DNA of 64,000 bases from Laterigemmans sp052161645. Lineage in GTDB: Bacteria; Planctomycetota; Planctomycetia; Pirellulales; Pirellulaceae. Location of the stretch: NCBI GenBank assembly GCA_052161645.1, contig CP197414.1; one strand, given 5' to 3'. The notes beneath the pieces are model-generated. The model was given only the letters and a program-made list of their open reading frames with translations, searched no databases and was not told the origin of the DNA. Positions 16,622 through 25,677 of this stretch are shown here, piece after piece. How positions within the stretch are numbered: position 1 is the stretch's first letter; each line of letters opens with the position of its first letter. The translations under genes and the position numbers were made by a program.

Positions 16622-18715
16622 ATGATCGTGCCCCAACAAGCCGAGCCCGCACAAGCTGAAACGTTGGCACTGGGCGGCCATCCCAAAGCGAAACCGCGGA
16701 CTTCCGACGCTTTCCAGCAAGTCACACATGAACAGCGATATCAGTTTGTCGAAGAACTGGGCCGGGGCGGCTGGGGCGTGGTCGAACGGGCACTCGACCA
16801 ACAACTGGGCCGCGAGGTCGCGGTCAAACGCATTCGTGAGACGACACAAGTCGGCCCAGAAACTTTGCAACAATTTCTGCATGAAGCCAAGATTACCAGC
16901 CAACTGCAACACCCGGGCGTTGTCCCCGTTCACGAGTTGGAGGACGCCGCCGAGGGCGAACCGTACTATGTGATGAAGTTGCTTGAGGGTGGAACTTTTC
17001 GAGACCAAATCCGCCAACAGCACGCTTCCTTGCCAGCCGGCACCAAGCCCCCACGGGCAATCGATTTGCAACGTGCAATCACGCCCCTCCTCGATCGCTT
17101 TGTCAATGTCTGTCACGCGGTCGGCTACGCCCACTCGCGAGGCATCATCCATCGCGATCTCAAACCAGCCAACGTGATGGTCGGAGAGTTCGGTGAGACC
17201 ATCGTGCTCGACTGGGGACTGGCTCAAGAGCTCCCCCCCCTTGACTACAATGATGCAGCCACCGCAAACGATGCGCCAACCTCCGATCAACCGCCCCGGT
17301 CGCCAGGAATATTCGCTGCGATTTGTGGCACCCCCGCTTACATGGCTCCCGAACAGGCGGCCGGTCGGCATGACGTGATTGACCATCGCGCCGACATCTT
17401 TGCCTTAGGAGTGATGCTCTACGAAATCATCGCCGGTCGTCACACGCACCAATCATTCTCGACACAAGAAATCCTGCAACGCGCTCGCAACGGAATTCAC
17501 ACGCCACTCTCCCAAACTCAACCTACGGCCCCCAAACCGTTAGCCGCCATCGTGGCAACCGCGATGGCAACCGAGCCAGCGGCACGCTATAGCTCGGCTC
17601 TGCATATGGCCGCCGATGTGCGGGCCTTCATCAGCGGGGAGCACGTTTCGGTGCACCGCGAATCATGGCTTGATCGCACCACTCGCTGGGTGCGACACCA
17701 TCGCGCGTTGAGCGTCTGTTTGGCCAGTTGTGTATTCATTTTGCTCTTTGCCTCCATGATATTTAGCGGCTTGATCCACCAAGCCCACGGTCGCGAGCGG
17801 ACTGCCCGACAAGCCGCTCAAGCCGCTCATGCCGAAGCGGTCACCCGTTTGTCCGAAGCTCGCCAAGTGACCGATTCCTGGTTGGCCGACTTGAGTGGCT
17901 ATTGGAATCCCCATCACGCCCTGCAGCCTATTCAACTCGACTTGCTGAAGCGGGCGATCACTGACTATAAGAAATTGATTGCCAACCCCGCGGCAACAAC
18001 TGGCGATTATCTCTCGGCTGATGACAACTTACTTCCACTCGAAGCGTACCAACGGGCAATGTGTTTGCTGAGGTTGGGGGATCTGTATCGCCTTACCGAT
18101 CAACCGAGCGAAGCTGGCCGGTATTACCAAGCCAGCGAAAATCTACTCACCCAACTGGCTTCACAAAACGTCACCAAACTCGCTCCCGCTCGGGTACGCT
18201 TAGCACAAATCGAGCTGTTCATCGGTCGCTGGCTGCTGGCTGACGACGCCAACAAAGTCGCCCCTGCGGTCCAACATCGCGAGTGGTTGCAGCGGCAATT
18301 TCTGCAAGCACAAACGAAACCACAAATGCCAAACCGCCAGTTCGCCTTTCGCGTCGCGGCCACTGCGGTGCGTCTGGAGCTAGCGATTTTAGCTCATCGA
18401 TCCAGCCGCGCTGCTGGCCAAACGGAACTGCAGACGATGATCGAACAAGCCCGCTGGCTCGTGGTTCATAAAGGACACTGGAGTGACCAGCAACTCAGCC
18501 AGATCGCCCAGACCAAAGTCGCTGCCTGGTATCAACAACAAGGCCAAACTCAACGAGCAATCGAGCAGTGGTCTCAACTGATCACTGATTTGGAAAGCTG
18601 GCTGCGAGATGGAGAACAGCGCCCCGAACAAATTCAAGCGTTGGAAAACGCTCGCCTCGAACTGGCTAAACTGGCGCCCGACCAGGCCCCTGAACAATCA
18701 CTACATTCCCGATGA
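16622..18715 (+). CDS. Membrane-anchored Ser/Thr protein kinase with TPR-like extracytoplasmic domain
   Basis: A Hanks-type (PknB-like) kinase of about 697 residues. In the numbering from ATG 16622: G-loop ELGRGGWGVVE near 45, catalytic Lys in AVKRI near 69, HRDLKPANVMV near 176, DWG in place of DFG near 196, and GTPAYMAPEQAAG near 240 as the activation-loop end. DWG is common in planctomycete and myxobacterial kinases and compatible with activity. One membrane helix (about 360-385, SVCLASCVFILLFASMIFSG) separates the kinase from a helical C-terminal region rich in paired helices that resembles TPR repeats, probably a sensor or docking domain. A TTG at 16580 would add 14 residues. Confidence 0.9.
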   Translation: MIVPQQAEPAQAETLALGGHPKAKPRTSDAFQQVTHEQRYQFVEELGRGGWGVVERALDQQLGREVAVKRIRETTQVGPETLQQFLHEAKITSQLQHPGVVPVHELEDAAEGEPYYVMKLLEGGTFRDQIRQQHASLPAGTKPPRAIDLQRAITPLLDRFVNVCHAVGYAHSRGIIHRDLKPANVMVGEFGETIVLDWGLAQELPPLDYNDAATANDAPTSDQPPRSPGIFAAICGTPAYMAPEQAAGRHDVIDHRADIFALGVMLYEIIAGRHTHQSFSTQEILQRARNGIHTPLSQTQPTAPKPLAAIVATAMATEPAARYSSALHMAADVRAFISGEHVSVHRESWLDRTTRWVRHHRALSVCLASCVFILLFASMIFSGLIHQAHGRERTARQAAQAAHAEAVTRLSEARQVTDSWLADLSGYWNPHHALQPIQLDLLKRAITDYKKLIANPAATTGDYLSADDNLLPLEAYQRAMCLLRLGDLYRLTDQPSEAGRYYQASENLLTQLASQNVTKLAPARVRLAQIELFIGRWLLADDANKVAPAVQHREWLQRQFLQAQTKPQMPNRQFAFRVAATAVRLELAILAHRSSRAAGQTELQTMIEQARWLVVHKGHWSDQQLSQIAQTKVAAWYQQQGQTQRAIEQWSQLITDLESWLRDGEQRPEQIQALENARLELAKLAPDQAPEQSLHSR

Positions 18716-18849
18716 TCATTAGAAACAGCTATTAAGTCGCGTGTTTTTCCCGCATTCAGTCTCAGGCGTGACCGATTCGCCACAATGCGAATCCCATCCT
18801 TGAGGCGAGCGAACCCTGTTCTCGAATACTTGCAAGTACTGAAACCGCG

Positions 18850-19821
18850 ATGACTCCCGACATGCTATCAATCAGTGAGACCAGCGTTAATTTCTCGAAG
18901 CTCAGCTCTCCCCTTGCCGAGGTCGAATCAGAGATCGACGCGACGGTCAAACAAGCAGCCAATGCACCACTCGACGAAAACACCAATAACCAGTCGTGTT
19001 TGGTGCAAATCTATCCTCCCGACATCGTCGATGGGATGGTGTTGATTGAGCAAGCAGTCTTGCAACTGGGTCGCGACATTCAGGTCGACATGGTGTTGGC
19101 GGATGCCAGCGTCTCCCGGCATCACGCGGAGATCTGCAAAACCGAGAATGGCTACAAAATCCGCGATCTGGACAGCACCAACGGCACGCTGGTCAACGGC
19201 CATCCAGTCCGCGAACAATTGTTAAACTCGGGCGACACGATTCGCATCGGCAGTTTTCTATTTCGCTTTCTCTCGGCCGGCAGCATTGAATCGCAATACC
19301 ACGAAACCGTCTACGGTGCGCTCACGCGGGACGCCCTCACCGGCACTTTTAACAAACGTTATTTGCTCGACGCGATGAATCGCGAATTATCCCGGGCCAT
19401 GCGGCAACAAGCTCCGTTGTCGTTGATGATGTTAGACATTGATCACTTTAAACAGACCAATGACACCCACGGCCACTTGGCCGGAGATGAAGTACTGAGA
19501 GAGTTCGCCACCAGGATCATGTCAGCGCTGCGCGAAGATGACATGCTGGCCAGGTTTGGCGGGGAAGAGTTCTGCATCTTGCTCTGCGGCACGGATCAGA
19601 GCGAAGCCTTGGAGATCGCCGAGCGCTGTCGCCTGGCCTTGGTCACCCAGCCGTTTGCAACGTCGGTCGGGCCGCTGGCCATCTCGGCCAGTTTCGGAGT
19701 GGCCTGCCTCGATCACGCCTTGGAACCGTCCGCCGTCGAACTGATCGAACAAGCCGATCAATTGTTATATCGAGCCAAAGAGTCGGGGCGCAACCGCGTC
19801 TGCGGCCCCCAAACCCACTGA
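18850..19821 (+). CDS. FHA-GGDEF diguanylate cyclase
   Basis: A 323-residue soluble protein expected to make cyclic di-GMP. Residues about 70-120 form an FHA phosphothreonine-binding domain (LGRDIQVDMVLADASVSRHHAEI and the DSTNGTLVNG strand). Residues about 160-320 form the GGDEF domain (DALTGTFNKRYLLDAM; active-site RFGGEEF near 235). REDD lies five residues before that motif and fits the RxxD inhibitory site, so product feedback is likely. The N-terminal 50 residues are Ser/Glu-rich and probably disordered. The FHA domain suggests activation by a Ser/Thr kinase, and one lies directly upstream on the same strand (134 bases). Confidence 0.92.
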   Translation: MTPDMLSISETSVNFSKLSSPLAEVESEIDATVKQAANAPLDENTNNQSCLVQIYPPDIVDGMVLIEQAVLQLGRDIQVDMVLADASVSRHHAEICKTENGYKIRDLDSTNGTLVNGHPVREQLLNSGDTIRIGSFLFRFLSAGSIESQYHETVYGALTRDALTGTFNKRYLLDAMNRELSRAMRQQAPLSLMMLDIDHFKQTNDTHGHLAGDEVLREFATRIMSALREDDMLARFGGEEFCILLCGTDQSEALEIAERCRLALVTQPFATSVGPLAISASFGVACLDHALEPSAVELIEQADQLLYRAKESGRNRVCGPQTH

Positions 19822-19850
19822 GCAAGCTGGCCATTGAGCAAGCTGGCAAA
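19819..19850. repeat. 16-bp tandem duplication carrying the cyclase stop codon
   Basis: TGAGCAAGCTGGCCAT at 19819-19834 is followed directly by TGAGCAAGCTGGCAAA at 19835-19850. The first TGA is the stop codon of the diguanylate cyclase gene. The second unit reaches the stop of the convergent glutamate dehydrogenase gene at 19851. Confidence 0.8.
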
Positions 19851-21092
19851 CTAGTGCATACCGGCTAATTCGGCCGAACGTCGCACCCTGGTGATGGCGA
19901 TCATAAAGGCGGCCGTGCGAAGCGAGACCTCTTTCTGTTGCGCGAGTTGCCAGACATGCTCAAAAGCGTCGTTCATCGTGCGATCTAGCTCCTGGCGAAC
20001 ACGGTCGAGACTCCAACGATAGTGTTGGCGGTTCTGCACCCATTCAAAATAGCTGACCGTGACACCTCCGGCGTTAGCCAAAATATCAGGCAGCACGACC
20101 ACGCCCCGTTCTTCCAGCTTCAAATCGGCTTCGGGCCAGATCGGTCCATTAGCGGCTTCGATGATCACTTTAGCCTGAATGGAATCAACGTTATCAGCGC
20201 GAATCACTCCGCCCAAAGCGGCCGGAATCAAGACATCGACATCTTCCAGGTTGAGCAAGGCGTTGGTAGGCAAGATTTCAGCATGCGAGTAACCTTCGAG
20301 CAAGCCTCGCGAGTGATGCAGCTTATGCCGAAACATATCCTGAATATTCAAACCGGCCGGATCATAATAAGTGCCGGTCACGTCACTGATTGCCACGATC
20401 GGAAACTGGGCTTCATGCAAAAATTTGGCCGCGTGCGAACCGACGTTGCCAAAGCCTTGAATCGCGACGCGAGTTTCTTCCGGCTTGCGTGCCAAGCGTT
20501 TGCATAGCTTCACGGTCAGCAAACCAACGCCACGCCCCGTTGCCTCCTCGCGCCCTTTGGCGCCGTATTCCTCAACCGGCTTGCCGGTAATCACGGCCGG
20601 ATGAAAACCGTGATATTTCTCCCATTGATTGCGAAACCAGCCCATCACCCGATAATCGGTTCCCATGTCGGGAGCCGGGATATCGGTATCGGGTCCGACG
20701 ATATCATGGATTTGGTCGACGAACGCGCGGGTCAAGCGTTCCATCTCTTTTTCGCTGAGTGAATTCGGGTCCACCCCAATGCCACCCTTGGCACCACCGT
20801 AGGGCAAATCAACGACCGCGGTTTTCCAAGTCATCAAGCTGGCCAACGCGCGGACTTCGTCGAGGTCGACTTCGGGATGATAGCGGAGGCCACCCTTCAT
20901 CGGCCCGCGACTGTTGTCATGCTGCACACGAAAGCCGATAAAGTTGGCCAACTCACCATTGTCTAACTCAATGGTGACGCGAACTTGCACCTCGCGGCGA
21001 GCCATCAGCAGCATGTCTCGCATGTTAGTGGGCAAATCCATCTGCTCGGCTGCTCGATCAAAGAACGCTTGAGTTGCTTCAAAGGCTCGCAT
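19851..21092 (-). CDS. gdhA: Glutamate dehydrogenase (Glu/Leu/Phe/Val dehydrogenase family)
   Basis: Interconverts glutamate and 2-oxoglutarate plus ammonium, linking nitrogen and carbon metabolism. The substrate-binding region reads GPMKGGLRYHPEVDLDEVRALASLMTWK with the catalytic lysine in PYGGAKGG, all family hallmarks. The nucleotide-binding domain has the Rossmann motif GFGNVGSHAA near residue 210. IIEAANGP and NAGGVTVSYFEWVQN are typical of the RocG/GudB-sized (about 410-430 aa) catabolic hexamers. NAD versus NADP preference cannot be read safely. Convergent with the cyclase gene; its start is 38 bases from the SDR gene that ends at 21143. Confidence 0.93.
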   Translation of the reverse strand: MRAFEATQAFFDRAAEQMDLPTNMRDMLLMARREVQVRVTIELDNGELANFIGFRVQHDNSRGPMKGGLRYHPEVDLDEVRALASLMTWKTAVVDLPYGGAKGGIGVDPNSLSEKEMERLTRAFVDQIHDIVGPDTDIPAPDMGTDYRVMGWFRNQWEKYHGFHPAVITGKPVEEYGAKGREEATGRGVGLLTVKLCKRLARKPEETRVAIQGFGNVGSHAAKFLHEAQFPIVAISDVTGTYYDPAGLNIQDMFRHKLHHSRGLLEGYSHAEILPTNALLNLEDVDVLIPAALGGVIRADNVDSIQAKVIIEAANGPIWPEADLKLEERGVVVLPDILANAGGVTVSYFEWVQNRQHYRWSLDRVRQELDRTMNDAFEHVWQLAQQKEVSLRTAAFMIAITRVRRSAELAGMH

Positions 21093-21142
21093 TACAGGGT
21101 GTTCCAGCAGGCGTGAGAGAAAAGGAGGGGGGATCGTACTTT

Positions 21143-21982
21143 TCAGTAGTCAAGTGAAGCGCCACCGTCAACTTCGATTCCTTGCCCCGTAATAAAACTT
21201 GCGTCATCGGAGGCTAAAAAGAGACAGACGCGGCCAACCTCAACCGGCTCGGCCATTCTACCGATTGGTTGCAGGGCGGCGATACGTTGCAGCGCGGCGG
21301 CCGGGTCGGGAAGGGTGGCTGCCCAACTTTGCATCAAGGGAGTATTCACGTTACCGGGGAGCACCGCGTTGACGCGCACTCCGGAGGCCGCGCCCTCAAG
21401 CGCCAGCGATTTGGTCAGACTCAGCTGAGCTCCTTTGCTGGCCGAATAGGCCACCGAATTCCGTTGCCCAAGGACCGCCGTCATCGAACTCATGTTGACG
21501 ATCGTACCGCCGGTTTTCTTCAAATGCGGCAGGGCCGTTCTGGAGGCGACAAAGGTGCTGATAAAGTTGATCTGTAAGACTTCCTGCAGATCGTCGTTGC
21601 TGGTTGCTTCGATGGGCGTGTCGGGTGGGTGAATGCCAGCGTTATTGATCAGACAATCGAGCCGCCCCCAACGCGCAGCAGCCTGTTCGATCGCGTGTTG
21701 CAAACGATCGCTGGCGGCCACATCACAAACGATCAAATGAACCGACTGGCTGCGACGTTGGTTAAGTTCAGCCACCAGGGCTTCGGCCGTGGCCTGATCT
21801 CGATCGATGATGACCACCGCCGCGCCCGCTTCAAAAAACACTTCCACACAGCCGCGACCGATACCAGCGGCACCCCCGGTGATCGCCACAACGCGACCGG
21901 CAAACCGCTGATCGACCGCTGAGCTTTCCAGCTGGCTTTGCGGAGCTGAATGACTAGCTGACGATGTTTCGCTTGAGGACAT
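21143..21982 (-). CDS. SDR-family oxidoreductase
   Basis: A classical short-chain dehydrogenase/reductase of 279 residues from ATG 21982. The cofactor motif is TGGAAGIG (residues 35-42), NNAG near 113, catalytic Ser in NMSSM near 165, Tyr179 and Lys183 in YSASKG, and the C-terminal SFITGQGIEVDGGASLDY closes the fold. Substrate unknown. A longer frame to 22054 exists, but it would overlap the ABC gene by 100 bases and begins with sequence unlike the family; the chosen ATG overlaps by 29. It is the last gene of the probable PP2C-permease-exporter-SDR operon. Confidence 0.87.
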   Translation of the reverse strand: MSSSETSSASHSAPQSQLESSAVDQRFAGRVVAITGGAAGIGRGCVEVFFEAGAAVVIIDRDQATAEALVAELNQRRSQSVHLIVCDVAASDRLQHAIEQAAARWGRLDCLINNAGIHPPDTPIEATSNDDLQEVLQINFISTFVASRTALPHLKKTGGTIVNMSSMTAVLGQRNSVAYSASKGAQLSLTKSLALEGAASGVRVNAVLPGNVNTPLMQSWAATLPDPAAALQRIAALQPIGRMAEPVEVGRVCLFLASDDASFITGQGIEVDGGASLDY

Positions 21983-23801
21983 TGTTCCGGTAGGGATTGA
22001 AGAGCACGTAATTGAGATGCCGATAAAGGTCGCTTTCAGCAAGCAACTTTTCATGCTTACCTTCGCCGGCCAAGCTACCGCCGTTAAGCAAAATTACACG
22101 ATCGGATCTGCGAAGGGTTTGCAAACGTTGCGGCAACACAATCACCATCGCACCTTCGGAGGCTAGCTCGCAAAGGGCATCGATAGCAGGATCATCCGCC
22201 AAGGTGCTGGGCTGGGTGGGCGGCTCTTGCACAATGATCACAGCGGGACGACGAATCCAAGCCCGCGCGGTGGCGATCCCATATCGGGTGGCTTCATCAA
22301 TTCGCTGATCGTCAGCCGAGATCAAGGTGGAAAATCCATCAGGCAGAGATTGCAAACGATCGTAAACTCCCACCCGGCGGGCCGCATCGGAGACCGCTCC
22401 AGTGTCAGGCATGGTTTCCGCAAAACGAAAATTGTCGCTGATTGTGCCCGACCAGATCGGCCCATTTTGACCAATCCACAAAACATGCTTTGAGAGCCAA
22501 GCCTGATGCAACTCGCCAACCAACACGCCACCAATTTTTACCGTGCCAGCTTGAGGAGTTCCAAAACCCATTAACAATTCGACCAGGGCACCCAAGGCAA
22601 CCGGCTCGGTGCCCATCAAAGCGACCACGGTGCCTGGCTCCAAACGCAAGGAAAGCCGATCGAGCAACGTTCGCCCCAGCCCGTCAAGCATTGTCACGTT
22701 GGCCAGCTCAACTGAATGCCGCTGGTCGGATAGGCCAACTCGCGGACTGTTGGTTCCACCATTACCGCGATCAACAAAGTGATAGACCGCTTCACACGCT
22801 TCGTGAAACTCCTGCACGCCACTCCAGCTGCGAATAATCCGCGTGGCACCAACCACGGCACCGATCAAAGCAAATGTCAACACCAGAGCGGCTGGTAGAT
22901 TCAATGGTGAATCTTCAACCAGCATGTTCGCCCCCAACGCGACCAACAACAGGGCCACAAACAAAATCGCCACGGCGGTCACGATGGGAACCAAGCGTGC
23001 GCGGGCTTGATCACGCACCTGGGTGGCCTCGAGTAACTGGCCCAACGGTCCACCTGATTCATCCTCCGGCGCGTCGTCCCCACGGACCCGAGACACCACC
23101 GGTACCGTCTGCACCGACTCCACCAAACGCTGGCGAATCGTAGTTAAGTCATACCGGGCAAATCGCAAGTCGGCCCCGGCGGCCAGCCAACGATATAGCA
23201 ACCACACCATCAACCCACTGATCAACGCCAACAGGGTCAGCCAAACGTCCACGGCAACCGCCAAAGCGGTGCAGAGAATGGTCAGCACAAGACTGCGAGG
23301 AATCGCCCGCCACCGCGCCACCAGGCCCCGCTGGACTTGAGGCAAATCGTGGTCGATCAATCTGCCAGTGCGATTCCGCTGGGCGGTAATCCCCTCGGCT
23401 TCGGCGACGCGAATACTGGTCGCCAACACTTGCTCATGCAACTGCTTTACGATTAAGCGGCTACGGCGATGCAGTCCGCGATAGAACAGCCACAATGCCA
23501 ACGACTGGAGCAACGCCACGGCCACGCCACAAGCTACCAGCCAAATCAATTGCCGGACTGGTGGTTCGTCCAGCAAGAATGCCGGCACGGGAAAGTACAG
23601 AAATCTCCCTAGAGGCAACCACAACTCGCTGAGGCCGCCATCTTCGAGTAACTTGGCGACCGCTCCAAGCACGACAATCAAACAGGGGACCAACAAGGCG
23701 GCGAGTATGGCGACCAAATACCATCCCCACCATTCCGCGGCCCCCGCGGCTCGTAAGACTCGCTTATGGGCCGGTAAAACAGGTGGGGATGCTGAACTCA
23801 T
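21954..23801 (-). CDS. ABC exporter-type protein with a degenerate nucleotide-binding domain
   Basis: A full-length fused transmembrane plus ATP-binding-domain protein (about 615 aa). The N-terminal 330 residues contain about six hydrophobic segments in ABC-exporter order. The ATPase part keeps the overall fold (GTVVALMG, a Q-loop in VLWIGQNGPIWSGTISDNF, and the DRVILLNGGSLAGEGKHEKLL ending), but its active residues are gone. The Walker A position reads GTEPVALGAL with no GK[ST], the LSGGQ signature reads ISADDQR, Walker B is VIIVQEPP with Gln for Asp, and the H-loop His is Gln. The frame is long and intact, so this looks like a retained pseudo-ATPase rather than a pseudogene. ATG 23801 lies four bases after the permease stop; a GTG at 23819 is also possible. 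Confidence 0.82.
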   Translation of the reverse strand: MSSASPPVLPAHKRVLRAAGAAEWWGWYLVAILAALLVPCLIVVLGAVAKLLEDGGLSELWLPLGRFLYFPVPAFLLDEPPVRQLIWLVACGVAVALLQSLALWLFYRGLHRRSRLIVKQLHEQVLATSIRVAEAEGITAQRNRTGRLIDHDLPQVQRGLVARWRAIPRSLVLTILCTALAVAVDVWLTLLALISGLMVWLLYRWLAAGADLRFARYDLTTIRQRLVESVQTVPVVSRVRGDDAPEDESGGPLGQLLEATQVRDQARARLVPIVTAVAILFVALLLVALGANMLVEDSPLNLPAALVLTFALIGAVVGATRIIRSWSGVQEFHEACEAVYHFVDRGNGGTNSPRVGLSDQRHSVELANVTMLDGLGRTLLDRLSLRLEPGTVVALMGTEPVALGALVELLMGFGTPQAGTVKIGGVLVGELHQAWLSKHVLWIGQNGPIWSGTISDNFRFAETMPDTGAVSDAARRVGVYDRLQSLPDGFSTLISADDQRIDEATRYGIATARAWIRRPAVIIVQEPPTQPSTLADDPAIDALCELASEGAMVIVLPQRLQTLRRSDRVILLNGGSLAGEGKHEKLLAESDLYRHLNYVLFNPYRNNVLKRNIVS

Positions 23802-23805
23802 GCGG

Positions 23806-25536
23806 TCATGCCAAATCACGATCCTCGAACAGTAACAATGCCAACATCAACGCCATGATACCGAAGCAGACTAGATAATTGAACGCGCCTGCCAAATAGA
23901 TCGGTGGAATCGGATTCCCCACATCCACGGCCGCCTGGACATTGAAGGCATTCAAATTGGGAACCACCACGGCAATCAATTTGCCCACAAAACCAACCAA
24001 CTCCGTGTTCCCCGCCGACGACTGTACGAGCAACGCGGTCAGGTTCCCGATGACGTAAACGGTGAAACAAATGACGAAATTAGCCAACATCGCCAACCGC
24101 GTCGCCAAGGCCACGCCAATCGCGGCGATCGCCATCGTCTCCATGAAATACAGTGCCAAGCCGGGAACAACCGAGACCATTTCCATGTGGGCAATCTGCC
24201 AAGCAGGTTGCTCACCTGAATTTTCCCGAGCTTCAAAGATTGGCTTGTAGGAGGTGACCGTCATTAGCAGGAAACCAAGGATCAAGAACAGCACCAATAT
24301 GCTGAGCATAATCCCCGTGTATTTTCCAAGCAAAAAAGACCTCCGTGAGACTGGCTTGCTGAGCACCGTCAAAGCGGTACGTCCTTCAATTTCCTCCGAC
24401 ACGCTGGTACCGGCCGACCAAACTGCTTGGAACAAGCCCAAGATCATGATCAACGTCATGCCACTGTCTTTCAACACCTTGATATCTTCGCCGAGGGTAT
24501 GAAACGGCAAGATCATCAGCAGCACGATGGCGACAGCGCCCAAAGCCAACAGCACCAAATACAGAGGCTGGGCCATTTCGCTCTTCGCCGTGGCCATCGA
24601 GATCGCCGAAACCCGCGGCGCGGCCTGCCTAAAGGCAATCGTGCCGAGCACGAATATCAGCACTGAAAAACCGGTCGTCACAATCGTGGCGACTTCGGGC
24701 ACGACCGGTTCACTGACAATGCGAAACACAACGTTCGCATCATCGATCTCACGGTTCTGAATCCAAATCTCGTCGTTGGCGCTGGGAATCCTTGTCAGCG
24801 GAGTCAACACCATGTCGCCACGCTTCCATCGGAAGGGCGAGTCGGGTTCGATCCGCGTCGGTGGACGGCTGAAGTCACGCGGATCCTGAGCGTCACCAAT
24901 GATGATCGTGCGATCGGTCTCGATCTCAAAGCTCTCCACGCCACCCCAGTCATAATCGATGACCGCTTGCATAAATGGAGCATCATCCGGGTCGTCGACC
25001 ACGCTGCCAGGGACCGGCACCGGCGTGTCTCGTTGACCCGCGTCCAACCAGTTGTACTGCGGCAAACTGTTGAGCACCGCCTCGGTGTCGCGAGCCAGTG
25101 GAGTGAGCGCCAGACCAATGACCATCATCAACACGATCGTTCCCATCAGGTAGGCCATCACGCCTTCGCTGAAGATCGACCACAGTTCGGAGATCGAACG
25201 GCGCCACATGCCAAACACAATCCCCCAGCCGACAATGATCGAAAACGCGGCCACCGGCAACAGCATCAAAATTCGATACTCCGAATTTGTCTGCGGCAGA
25301 AATATCGCCAGCGTGCCGCCCATGACCAGCAAGGCAATTGCCGCCGCCGAAAAATTCGCCCGGCGACTGTTGTCAGCCAAGGTGCCCAAGCCGGGAATCC
25401 GGGAAAGAATCGCTAAAACCAGCAAAACCACGACGGAAACCGCCAGGCCAGCAGCGATACCCACTCCTAATATCCACAACGGAGTGACAAATGTGGGTAG
25501 CCAAGGGGTGGCCTGCAACGGCAGCATCGCGAGCAT
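23806..25536 (-). CDS. ABC-2-type transporter permease
   Basis: A polytopic membrane protein (about 576 aa). N-terminal helices span about residues 8-150, a soluble extracytoplasmic insert follows (about 165-300, rich in Asp/Arg/Pro), and then six or so helices. GRTALTVLSKPVSRRSFLLGKYTGIMLSILVLFLILGF is the classic ABC-2 permease motif (the coupling region of NatB/YhaP-like proteins). The start at 25536 is supported by GGAAGG nine bases upstream; a frame reaching 25647 exists, but its first 37 residues are unlike the family. It may work with the degenerate exporter downstream or with an ATPase encoded elsewhere, since no intact ATPase gene is adjacent. Confidence 0.85.
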   Translation of the reverse strand: MLAMLPLQATPWLPTFVTPLWILGVGIAAGLAVSVVVLLVLAILSRIPGLGTLADNSRRANFSAAAIALLVMGGTLAIFLPQTNSEYRILMLLPVAAFSIIVGWGIVFGMWRRSISELWSIFSEGVMAYLMGTIVLMMVIGLALTPLARDTEAVLNSLPQYNWLDAGQRDTPVPVPGSVVDDPDDAPFMQAVIDYDWGGVESFEIETDRTIIIGDAQDPRDFSRPPTRIEPDSPFRWKRGDMVLTPLTRIPSANDEIWIQNREIDDANVVFRIVSEPVVPEVATIVTTGFSVLIFVLGTIAFRQAAPRVSAISMATAKSEMAQPLYLVLLALGAVAIVLLMILPFHTLGEDIKVLKDSGMTLIMILGLFQAVWSAGTSVSEEIEGRTALTVLSKPVSRRSFLLGKYTGIMLSILVLFLILGFLLMTVTSYKPIFEARENSGEQPAWQIAHMEMVSVVPGLALYFMETMAIAAIGVALATRLAMLANFVICFTVYVIGNLTALLVQSSAGNTELVGFVGKLIAVVVPNLNAFNVQAAVDVGNPIPPIYLAGAFNYLVCFGIMALMLALLLFEDRDLA

Positions 25537-25648
25537 CGTCGATATACCTTCCGGCGACGGATTCGATCTAGTGAATGAGACAGCGTTGCTACGTCCCGAC
25601 AAGCCCGATGGTTCTTCGCGGAGCCCGGTATTTTCACCGCCCCCCAAA

Positions 25649-25677
25649 CCGGGGCTAGCGACTAACGGGCTTCAGTC
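25649..25677. repeat. REP-like palindrome at the 3' end of the PP2C gene
   Basis: GCGACT and AGTCGC flank an AACGGGCTTC centre (25658-25679), preceded by CCGGGGCTAG. The stop codon of the phosphatase gene (CTA on the plus strand, 25662-25664) is inside the element, so its last residues (TEAR) are encoded by the repeat. The core GACTGAAG also occurs at 54622-54629. Confidence 0.6.

Noticed and set aside
18774..18793. GATTCGC/GCGAATC hairpin as terminator of the kinase gene
   Set aside because: It has a 7-bp stem but no T run, and lies 58 bases after the stop; not distinguishable from chance.
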